A stretch of DNA of 9,756 bases from Gammaproteobacteria bacterium (GTDB lineage: Bacteria > Pseudomonadota > Gammaproteobacteria > SZUA-152), in contig JAUWLO010000063.1 of the NCBI GenBank assembly GCA_030613605.1, positions 1 to 9,756 on the forward strand. Direction: 5' to 3'. Within the stretch, counting starts at the first letter, position 1, and every line of letters begins with the position of its first letter. The translations under genes were made by a program, and so were the position numbers. Shown here one piece after another: positions 1-6,035 of the stretch. Under the pieces are notes generated by a model. The model was not told the origin of the DNA. It ran no database searches and worked only from the letters and a program-made list of their open reading frames with translations.

Positions 1-272
1 TCTTTCTTTTTTTCTTTTTTCTTCTCTTCTTTTTTAACGACTTTCTTTGGCACAGGTTTGGGTTTTTGCTTTTCCAGTAACAATTGCGCTAAACGAGGAG
101 GAAGTTTTTCAACCTTGTATTGGTCAATTTCTGGCACAGGAATAAAAGGAATTCCTATACTAAACACAATGGCCAACGCCATCGTAATGGAAAGAGTTTT
201 CCTGAAACGCCCCTCATCCTCATCCAGACGATGCCAGGGTAATATAAATGAACGATACACGAGTGTAGACAC
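1..272 (-). CDS. TonB-like AgmX/PglI-type protein, N-terminal part (cut by window edge)
   Basis: The first 90 codons of a gene running off the left edge. The best start is GTG at 272-270, seven bases after the stop of the upstream ExbD gene, with AAAGGG about 10 bases before it. A second in-frame GTG lies at 260-258. The protein has a short cytoplasmic segment with an acidic patch (DEDEG, about 17-21), one hydrophobic segment at about 26-46, then a Pro-containing stretch with KLPPRLAQLLLEKQKP (about 56-71) that passes into an almost pure Lys/Glu run. This TonB-like plan, next to one ExbB and two ExbD genes, fits the AgmX/PglI family (GltG/GltJ of Myxococcus gliding). The diagnostic C-terminal domain lies outside the window, so the family call rests on the N-terminus and context. 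It probably transmits work from the ExbB-ExbD motor across the periplasm. Alternative: an ordinary TonB or TolA-like protein. Confidence 0.72.
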   Translation of the reverse strand, partial: MSTLVYRSFILPWHRLDEDEGRFRKTLSITMALAIVFSIGIPFIPVPEIDQYKVEKLPPRLAQLLLEKQKPKPVPKKVVKKEEKKKEKKK

Positions 273-279
273 GACCGAA

Positions 280-786
280 TTACCCTTTATCCTGCGCACG
301 CAATACAGCAAGTGAAATACTGGTGTAATTTGCCCTGGTACAGGTCAACATAATTTTTTTCAGCAGGTCAAAGGGGATTTTTTTGTCGCCCATTATGGTT
401 ACTTCGCGCGGAACGGGTTTCCCATCCACGGTTGTTTTACGCACTGTTCGCCTTGCCAAACGTATGAGCTCATCCTTTAGTGGTTTAATTTCAATACTAT
501 TTGCCTGTGTTACATCGGACACCGACGCAACCTTTCTCCCCTGCACAATAATGTCCTTTGCGCCAACAATGATAACCACCGTTTCTTTTGGCAATTGATC
601 AGAAACAGATTCAGGAAGTTGAATTTGCTTCGCGCTCGGTAAATCTTGAACCGAGGAAGAGCTAACTAACAGGAAAAAAACCAGAATAGTAAAGATGTCC
701 ATTAAGGACACCATATTAAGCCCGGCACTCTTTTTGGTGCGAGCATGATGCCGAGACATACGCTTAGCGCGGCGTGACTCACTCAT
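280..786 (-). CDS. ExbD/TolR-family biopolymer transport protein (with intact membrane Asp)
   Basis: A 168-residue inner-membrane protein of the ExbD/TolR family, a subunit of a proton-driven motor. A basic cytoplasmic N-terminus (about 1-20, many Arg/Lys/His) is followed by one membrane segment at about 23-46 reading LNMVSLMDIFTILVFFLL. Asp30 sits where ExbD and TolR carry their essential proton-binding Asp. The rest is a periplasmic domain of about 120 residues. The ATG overlaps the stop of the preceding ExbD gene by four bases (ATGA), and no good ribosome site is visible, which suggests translational coupling. One TolQ-like and two TolR-like genes in a row is the arrangement of Myxococcus aglR-aglQ-aglS. 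By its intact Asp this is the more conventional of the two subunits. Family assignment is firm; which Agl protein it matches best is inference. Confidence 0.93.
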   Translation of the reverse strand: MSESRRAKRMSRHHARTKKSAGLNMVSLMDIFTILVFFLLVSSSSVQDLPSAKQIQLPESVSDQLPKETVVIIVGAKDIIVQGRKVASVSDVTQANSIEIKPLKDELIRLARRTVRKTTVDGKPVPREVTIMGDKKIPFDLLKKIMLTCTRANYTSISLAVLRAQDKG

Positions 787-1277
787 GGCGCATCACCAAT
801 GGCAATCAGCGGAAACAGTTCCTTCGTCACAACTGACGTGACCTCAACCACCTTTACCTCACGAACTGTGTCCATTGCCTTGACCAATAATTCATATTCA
901 ATTTTTGACTCAAGTAAAATGCTAATATTTTTTTTCTCTGGGAATCGTGTCTTTAATTTGACCAGTATCCTGGAAAGTGCTGGAAAATCATGTTTACCAT
1001 TAATTTTTTTAATCACTTTCAATACACCGCCAATGGAGTCCGACACAACCAATCTGTCCTGACGCACGATCACTTCAAAATTGCGCACTTTCTTTTGGTC
1101 TTTACTTGCCTGTGATTTCGAGTCTGGAGGCAGATTAAGCTCCAAAATACTGAATTGTGAAAACGCTGCCGATAACAACAGGAACGGAACGAGCACCACC
1201 ATGAGATTCAGGAAGGCAGTAACATCAAGCTCCGGCGTTTTACGGTGTGCGCGTCTGACACGTTTTCTGACTGACAT
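783..1277 (-). CDS. ExbD/TolR-family protein with Asn in place of the membrane Asp
   Basis: A 164-residue ExbD/TolR-family protein. A basic N-terminus leads into ELDVTAFLNLMVVLVPFLL (about 16-34). This aligns with E. coli ExbD around INVTPFIDVM, which puts Asn24 at the position of the proton-carrying Asp25. One membrane segment (about 21-42) is followed by a periplasmic domain that begins with the typical ELNLP. Asp18 lies just before the membrane and does not align with the catalytic residue. The gene starts 15 bases after the ExbB stop, with only a weak GGGA upstream of the ATG, and its stop overlaps the next ExbD start. It probably pairs with the following ExbD in a heterodimer inside the ExbB ring. 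From memory, Asn at this spot is common in the ExbD copy of AgmX/PglI clusters, so it is probably a family trait and not a lesion. Confidence 0.92.
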   Translation of the reverse strand: MSVRKRVRRAHRKTPELDVTAFLNLMVVLVPFLLLSAAFSQFSILELNLPPDSKSQASKDQKKVRNFEVIVRQDRLVVSDSIGGVLKVIKKINGKHDFPALSRILVKLKTRFPEKKNISILLESKIEYELLVKAMDTVREVKVVEVTSVVTKELFPLIAIGDAP

Positions 1278-1292
1278 ACGAGGTCGTCCCGC

Positions 1293-1949
1293 TTACTTAG
1301 CGTTACGTGGAGTTTCTTTATTATATTCGGTAATCGAGTTCAGGAATTTCACTGTTGCCATTTCCATACTGTCGACTATCTCCGTTGTCTTGGTTTGCAA
1401 CACGGCAAACATCAATAGCAATGGAATGGCTGCCATCAAACCGAAAGCTGTAGTATTCATAGCAACAGAGATACTGGCAGAAAGTAAATCTGCCTTATCA
1501 GCAGGATTAGCATTTGCCACTGCGTTAAAGGCCTGAATAAGGCCGATAATCGTTCCCAACAGACCTAACAATGTGGCAATGTTTGCAAACGTGGCAAGAT
1601 AATGAGTCCGCTTTTCCAGACGAGGAATAACTTCCATCAGCCCTTCCTCCATGGCAATTTCGATATCATCACGCTTCTGAGTCATGCGTAACCGGCTTAA
1701 ACCATAAGCCATAATCTTGCCCACCTCAGAACTGGAGCGGCTACTAATTGCCATCGCCTGATCATAATTATTGGCTTTGACCAACGGAACTATCTTATTC
1801 CACATGCTGCGATTTTTTAGCTTGGCCATACTGAGAAACGTATACCGCTCAATCGCAATAGCAGCGCCCAGCGCAAACACCGCCATGATGGGATACATAA
1901 ACGCCCCACCATCCTGGAAGAATTTCACTATCGCGTTAAAGACATCCAT
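1293..1949 (-). CDS. MotA/TolQ/ExbB-family proton channel protein
   Basis: A 218-residue inner-membrane protein, the channel-forming ring subunit of a proton-driven motor. Three membrane segments are visible at about 16-38, 115-141 and 158-185, with a cytoplasmic loop of about 75 residues between the first two, as in ExbB and TolQ. The second segment contains LLGLLGTIIGLIQAF with Thr133. The third contains AMNTTAFGLMAAIP with Thr166/Thr167. These correspond to the conserved polar Thr residues lining the ExbB/TolQ pore. The ATG has the best ribosome site of the cluster (AAGGAG at 1961-1956, six bases away). It follows a 280-bp gap with a candidate promoter and is the first gene of the exbB-exbD-exbD-TonB-like block. 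Context makes an AglR-like role more likely than iron uptake: no TonB-dependent receptor or siderophore gene is seen nearby. Confidence 0.95.
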   Translation of the reverse strand: MDVFNAIVKFFQDGGAFMYPIMAVFALGAAIAIERYTFLSMAKLKNRSMWNKIVPLVKANNYDQAMAISSRSSSEVGKIMAYGLSRLRMTQKRDDIEIAMEEGLMEVIPRLEKRTHYLATFANIATLLGLLGTIIGLIQAFNAVANANPADKADLLSASISVAMNTTAFGLMAAIPLLLMFAVLQTKTTEIVDSMEMATVKFLNSITEYNKETPRNAK

Positions 1950-2031
1950 ACACTTCTCCTTAAAATTACAACTGGTTTGTATACATCAGTTTTGACATGA
2001 GCCGTCATATGCCAGAGCTTATATTTCTGCA

Positions 2032-2064
2032 CATAATTCAATGCGTTACTATGTCATAATTCAA
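2032..2064. repeat. 10-bp direct repeat in the ExbB leader
   Basis: CATAATTCAA occurs on the plus strand at 2032-2041 and again at 2055-2064, 23 bases start to start, about two helical turns apart. On the minus strand the unit reads TTGAATTATG. It lies downstream of the candidate promoter, in the presumed untranslated leader of the ExbB transcript. It could be a paired protein-binding site or chance in AT-rich DNA; the sequence alone does not decide. Confidence 0.45.
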
Positions 2065-2112
2065 AAACGAATTGTTGATTGATTTCACAATCCCTGAATA
2101 TTATTTCGGTAA

Positions 2113-2141
2113 AACGGATATTCATTTTATCAATATCCGTT
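2113..2141. repeat. Perfect 10-bp inverted repeat overlapping the candidate promoter
   Basis: Arms AACGGATATT (2113-2122) and AATATCCGTT (2132-2141) are exact reverse complements separated by nine bases. The centre of the dyad contains the candidate -10 box read on the minus strand, which is the usual geometry of a repressor operator. On the minus strand the second arm runs into TTTTACC, so a weak intrinsic terminator or attenuator for the upstream TPR genes is also possible. The AT-rich stem and short T run make the terminator reading less attractive. Confidence 0.6.
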
Positions 2142-2152
2142 ATAAGCGCCAA
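2124..2152 (-). promoter_or_regulatory. Candidate sigma70 promoter for the exbB-exbD-exbD block
   Basis: On the minus strand TTGGCG (2152-2147) is followed after exactly 17 bases by TAAAAT (2129-2124), with TGA immediately before it as an extended -10 element. The -10 matches the consensus at five of six positions and the -35 at four of six. Transcription would begin near 2117, about 165 bases before the ExbB start codon. The match is by eye only, and such matches arise by chance in AT-rich DNA. Confidence 0.42.
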
Positions 2153-2229
2153 AACCTCTTTTTTTCACACCTTACCTATCATAATTAAAATTCATGCTTT
2201 TTTCTGTAGTTGAAAATAGCCGCTACAAC

Positions 2230-2547
2230 CTACTTCCTACCCACTTTTTCGCCATAAAGCATCCCGTAGTATCGCAGCTGTCGACGAAATACGTCTCGGT
2301 CCAGGGCTTCCATTTCTGTATTGAACGTCTTGCTACCCGCACTAACCGACAAGGTTCCAAGACGAGCACTCTTCCAGGGGACAATGTATAAAACCTTGGG
2401 TAACTCACGACTACCCTTTATAGAAGTTCCATCAAGTTGAATTCTGTCTTCCGCTGAAGCACCCTGAATCACCCCTATTGTGATAACCAGGTATACAAAC
2501 AGCAATAAGGCTATTTTTTTACTCGGCGTTCCAGATCGATAATCCAT
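2230..2547 (-). CDS. Small exported protein of the TPR/ExbB cluster, function unknown
   Basis: A 105-residue protein with a clear signal peptide: a charged start (MDYRSGTPSKK), a hydrophobic core at about 12-29, and a likely cut after ASA at residue 32. The mature part is only about 73 residues. It contains GSRELPKVLYIVPWKS (about 45-60) and a basic, aromatic tail with LDRDVFRRQLRYYGMLYG (about 82-99). The start is supported by AGG seven bases before the ATG and by the intact signal peptide; starting later would remove the charged part. It overlaps the end of the TPR lipoprotein gene by 37 bases in another frame. I recall similar small proteins with a RELPKVLYIVPWK-like segment beside such clusters, which suggests a conserved periplasmic component. 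No function is known to me. Confidence 0.82.
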   Translation of the reverse strand: MDYRSGTPSKKIALLLFVYLVITIGVIQGASAEDRIQLDGTSIKGSRELPKVLYIVPWKSARLGTLSVSAGSKTFNTEMEALDRDVFRRQLRYYGMLYGEKVGRK

Positions 2548-3104
2548 CCCTTTACCTTTTTATCCTCTTCTTTGGTCAGCTCCTGATATTGTTTGTAATG
2601 CTTCAGGGCTTCCGCCAGTTTACCCATATATAATTCAAGTAAAATACCGTAATTAAGGTGAGCGTATGCGTAATCACGATCTGCCCGCAAGGCCTTCTCA
2701 TAAAAGCTCTGAGCCCGTTTAAATTCACCCTCATTCCGACTGATAATACCCAAATAATTCAAACTAACCACACTATCTGGATTTATTTTTAACGCATTTT
2801 CAAATGCTGTTTTTGCCTCATCAATCTGACCATTGCGATAATAAATAATGCCCAGGCTATTATGCGGCCCCGAGAACTGAGGGTAATCACTGGCCAACTT
2901 TTTAAATTGCTTTTCCGCTTTTGATGTATTGCCGGCACGCATCGAGACCAAAGCCATTTCATAGGCAATCGTAACTTTTGGATCAACGTTAGGGCGAACC
3001 TTTACTGCAGCTCTGCCTTTTTCTGAAATATCACCTGAATCTGTTGTTGCGCAACCTGCCACCAACAAAACCAAAGTAAATATTAAAAATATTCTGGCAT
3101 TCAT
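2511..3104 (-). CDS. TPR-repeat outer-membrane lipoprotein (GltE/AglT-like)
   Basis: A 197-residue lipoprotein. The lipobox LVAGC places the lipidated Cys at 18, followed by Ala, so outer-membrane sorting is expected. After a short linker come four TPR units in clean 34-residue register, starting near residues 44, 78, 112 and 146 (for example HNSLGIIYYRNGQIDEAKTAFENALKI split over the second unit). The tail is GWIIDLERRVKK. The fold is a scaffold for protein-protein contacts in the periplasm. By size, lipid anchor and neighbours it resembles GltE (AglT) of the Myxococcus gliding complex. A PilF/PilW-type pilotin is the main alternative, but no pilus genes are near. A GC-rich hairpin lies just upstream and overlaps its ribosome site GGAGA (3117-3113). 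Confidence 0.92.
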   Translation of the reverse strand: MNARIFLIFTLVLLVAGCATTDSGDISEKGRAAVKVRPNVDPKVTIAYEMALVSMRAGNTSKAEKQFKKLASDYPQFSGPHNSLGIIYYRNGQIDEAKTAFENALKINPDSVVSLNYLGIISRNEGEFKRAQSFYEKALRADRDYAYAHLNYGILLELYMGKLAEALKHYKQYQELTKEEDKKVKGWIIDLERRVKK

Positions 3105-3112
3105 TAATCGAG

Positions 3113-3141
3113 TCTCCGGGCTGCCGTAGAGTACGGCCCGG
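3113..3141 (-). promoter_or_regulatory. GC-rich hairpin overlapping the ribosome site of the TPR lipoprotein gene
   Basis: In the minus-strand RNA, CCGGG then CCGT (3141-3133, allowing one linking base) can pair with ACGG then CCCGG (down to 3116), leaving a small bulge and a loop of about five bases. The Shine-Dalgarno sequence GGAGA is at 3117-3113, so its first two G residues are inside the stem. The ATG follows eight bases later at 3104. There is no T run on either side, so this is not an intrinsic terminator. It could lower or regulate translation of the lipoprotein relative to its neighbours. Confidence 0.5.
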
Positions 3142-3185
3142 CGATTCTAACCGGATCTATATTTTTATTCGAAAATAAATAATTT

Positions 3186-6035
3186 TTAGTAATAAATAAA
3201 TTGCGCAACGGATTCACTCTTCTCTTCTTTAGAATAACGAAAGGGAATGAGATCCTTTAGTTTGCCAAGGCTTTTCTTAACCCATTCATCATAAGTTCCA
3301 GCGGAAATACGTCCAACATTTGTCTCATGAATGTTAATAGACTTTTCCTCAAAGGGGTAGGCCTGTTCTTCAAGAAGAATGTCGTATTGCTCCAGCTCCT
3401 CTCCAGACAATCCAGCCGGTCGCTCAGACTCCATTAATTCCTGCCCAAATTCATTGTAAATTTCTGCCAACCAGTAGACAGATGCCGTTGTGACTTCCTC
3501 GATACCATAATCAGCTGCTGTCGTATAAGCATCAACCGCTGCTTTCATTTTCTGTTTTTTTCGTTTCAAATTCTTTTTAAGCGGTTTAACCAGTTTAATT
3601 TTCTGAAACGATTCCATTGATGGTTTCGCCAGTTCCAATGCCGCCTTAGCTGCAAGATAATGGGTTCGCGGCGTACTCTCTGATTTATTTGCTTTATCAC
3701 GCGCCATAATTTCATCCAGCCAATAGCGACGATCCGCAGCAGCACCTTTCTTCAAATAAATATCAGCCAACATCTGTCGCGCTTCGGTTGCCTGTTCCAT
3801 GGGTTTCGGAAATGTGCCTACAAACCGCTTAAGACTTACCGCCAGTTGTTTATCTGTTCCCGCCTTCTCATACAACTCAATGGCCTGCCAAAGCGCCGCG
3901 CTTTTATCCGCCGGATTCTTCTTGTTTTTCGAAACATCTTCCAGCTCGTTTGCAGCCTTTATATATTGATCAGTCTCCAGATAGGCAACGACCAGGTTAT
4001 CAGACACTCTCTTAACTAACGGATGATCAGGATGATCCTTCCGGAACTCAAGAAATTTTTCTTGAGCGCTATCCCAGTTTTTTGCCGCCAACATACTGAC
4101 CGCAACATCAAATTTTGCTGACACATAAATAGATGATCGAGGCGAAACTTCACCAACCCGTAAAAATTGGGCAACAGCAGCCTGATGATTACCCTTGGAT
4201 CGCATGTATTCTCCCTGTTTATACACAGACGCAGCCAGACCTTCCTTTAATGCCTTTCTGTTTTTATCATTTTTACCCGCAATGCTAAGCGCTACCTTAT
4301 AGGCAACTTCCGCCCTGGTATAATCACCCTTCTCAAACTCGGAGCGCGCTATTATATTCCACGCTACGCGACGTGAATTTGACTTAGGCCCTCCAGACAA
4401 CTCCAGAATCTGACGCGCGGCAACAGATGCCTGACCGTATTTCTTCAGCGCAAACATATCCTGGGCAGCTTTAGTCAGCACGCCCGCCGATCTTTTATCA
4501 CCAGGGAATTTCTTTCCAAATCGCAAAGCACTACCCACAGCCATCCGGCTCCAGGTTTCTTTCTTTTTACCCTGTGACTTTTTTTCCAGTTCCATATAAG
4601 CATGAAGGGCTGCGTATCCAGCTTCTGCATTATTCCCAAAACGTCGATACTGATACGCAGTTTTTTCATATTCATTAGCCGCCAGCTCAAACTGACCAGC
4701 TTCAAACAACAGTTCCGCGTAAAGGAAATTTAATTTTTGCGCTTTTTTACTATGAGCAAACCATTTTAGATATTGCCTATACAACAAAAATGTACGCTGA
4801 TAATCCCCGGCACGTTTGGATTTTTGTGCGGCCGCATGATAATGCCGGACAACATCTTCTAAATTTTTACTCAGCGCTTTTTTCAGCCCAGCAAGAATCG
4901 TATTTTCCTGTTCCTGAAAATGCTTCCAATATTTACCCTTTACGCGATAGCGCTTTATAAACTTTTCTTTAAGCCCAATAAGCAAACTGGCAAAACCTGC
5001 TTTCTCATAAACATCAATAGCATTGAGATCAAAAACATAGGCTTTTTCATGGAAAGGATAAACCTCAGCAAAGGCACTATAGGTATCCGCAGCATCTTTT
5101 ACCCGACCTTTTTCAACATAAAACTCGGCCAATTGCCTGTAAACACGAATTTCATAATCCCGATGCCCTGATTTCTCAAAATGAGCCCTAATCGCCCTGG
5201 CCCCACCAGTCTCATTAAAACTAAGCGTCACCGCACGAAACACATCATTAACCAGCTCTTCATCGCCGCGGCTCAATTTAGCTTTGCCGCTCACCGGATC
5301 TTTACTTGCATATTTAAGCTTTCGATCAATCAAACCCAGAAAAGATCCCAGAGCCTGTGTGTATTTTGCCTGCCTGAAAAGGGCCCAACCGCGCTTGGTC
5401 AAAGCTTTATCGTAATACACTGAGCCAGGACTTGTTTTCATTACCTGGCTATATGAAAGTCCCGCTTTTTTGAACTGACGCAAATCAAACATCAATTCAC
5501 CACGGCGAAAATACAGTTCATCGCGATTGGCCGCATCAGGAGAAACAATCAAAAGATTGGTCAGAGCAAGCAACGCTTTTTTCTGTTGACCAGCTTGCTC
5601 ATAGGCTTTTGATAACTGATACAACAACCCTGCTGTATGAACACCGTTACCTGATATTTTTAAAGCATCCTCATAAAGTTTAATGGCTCCACGGTAGGTT
5701 ATATCTTTTAAAGCTTGCACATCAGCATCTGCACCTTCCTGGCCTTGCTCAAACACTTCCATCTGTTTTTGAAACCGGTCATCACTACGCTCCATCTCAA
5801 GATCAGCCAACCTGCGCAAAGCCTCGACCTTTTGGGTTCCTTCCTTGGCTCCTGCCATGTATTCCCAGTAATTATCCATGGCCTTATCACGCGCGCCAAC
5901 AACCGGCGCATCCGTTTCAATCTTGATATCGAGTTCACCTAAATCACCCAGGTCACCCAATGTTTCCTGTTTTTCTGACGACGCACAGGCTGAAAGAAAA
6001 AACGCAACAATTAACAGGAGAATGATGTTTTTCAT
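3186..6035 (-). CDS. Large TPR-repeat lipoprotein (GltD/AgmU-like)
   Basis: A 949-residue lipoprotein. The start is taken as ATG at 6035, not the TTG 15 bases upstream, because it has GGGGAG seven bases before it, overlaps the previous stop as ATGA, and gives a tidy signal peptide with lipobox LSAC (Cys17, followed by Ala). An acidic spacer (about 25-45, GDLGDLGELDIKIE) leads into a long helical array of degenerate TPR units from about 110 to beyond 720, for example YFRRGELMFDLRQFKKAGL near 175-193. A Lys-rich stretch lies near 810-835. The C-terminal part near 889-925 (EEQAYPFEEKSINIHE) looks like a conserved end domain. Its size, anchoring and position beside a smaller TPR lipoprotein fit GltD (AgmU), a periplasmic TPR scaffold of the Myxococcus Glt complex. 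The CDS is certain; the equivalence is inferred from memory and layout. Confidence 0.92.
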   Translation of the reverse strand: MKNIILLLIVAFFLSACASSEKQETLGDLGDLGELDIKIETDAPVVGARDKAMDNYWEYMAGAKEGTQKVEALRRLADLEMERSDDRFQKQMEVFEQGQEGADADVQALKDITYRGAIKLYEDALKISGNGVHTAGLLYQLSKAYEQAGQQKKALLALTNLLIVSPDAANRDELYFRRGELMFDLRQFKKAGLSYSQVMKTSPGSVYYDKALTKRGWALFRQAKYTQALGSFLGLIDRKLKYASKDPVSGKAKLSRGDEELVNDVFRAVTLSFNETGGARAIRAHFEKSGHRDYEIRVYRQLAEFYVEKGRVKDAADTYSAFAEVYPFHEKAYVFDLNAIDVYEKAGFASLLIGLKEKFIKRYRVKGKYWKHFQEQENTILAGLKKALSKNLEDVVRHYHAAAQKSKRAGDYQRTFLLYRQYLKWFAHSKKAQKLNFLYAELLFEAGQFELAANEYEKTAYQYRRFGNNAEAGYAALHAYMELEKKSQGKKKETWSRMAVGSALRFGKKFPGDKRSAGVLTKAAQDMFALKKYGQASVAARQILELSGGPKSNSRRVAWNIIARSEFEKGDYTRAEVAYKVALSIAGKNDKNRKALKEGLAASVYKQGEYMRSKGNHQAAVAQFLRVGEVSPRSSIYVSAKFDVAVSMLAAKNWDSAQEKFLEFRKDHPDHPLVKRVSDNLVVAYLETDQYIKAANELEDVSKNKKNPADKSAALWQAIELYEKAGTDKQLAVSLKRFVGTFPKPMEQATEARQMLADIYLKKGAAADRRYWLDEIMARDKANKSESTPRTHYLAAKAALELAKPSMESFQKIKLVKPLKKNLKRKKQKMKAAVDAYTTAADYGIEEVTTASVYWLAEIYNEFGQELMESERPAGLSGEELEQYDILLEEQAYPFEEKSINIHETNVGRISAGTYDEWVKKSLGKLKDLIPFRYSKEEKSESVAQFIYY

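Larger units (their letters stand above)
1950..2229. other. 280-bp intergenic region upstream of the ExbB gene
   Basis: AT-rich gap between the stop of the small exported protein and the ExbB start, and the only gap above 100 bases inside the cluster. It holds a candidate minus-strand promoter (2124-2152), a perfect 10-bp dyad over it (2113-2141), and a 10-bp direct repeat (2032-2041 and 2055-2064). No convincing reading frame is seen on either strand. A long leader of about 165 bases is implied if the candidate promoter is used. Confidence 0.7.

Noticed and set aside
280..1949. Iron-siderophore TonB-ExbB-ExbD or Tol-Pal system
   Set aside because: No TonB-dependent receptor, TolA/TolB/Pal or YbgC gene is present, there are two unlike ExbD genes, and the TPR neighbours fit the Agl-Glt arrangement better.
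4920..5423. Plus-strand reading frames inside the large TPR lipoprotein gene
   Set aside because: They are antisense shadows of a well-supported 949-residue gene with coherent TPR repeats.
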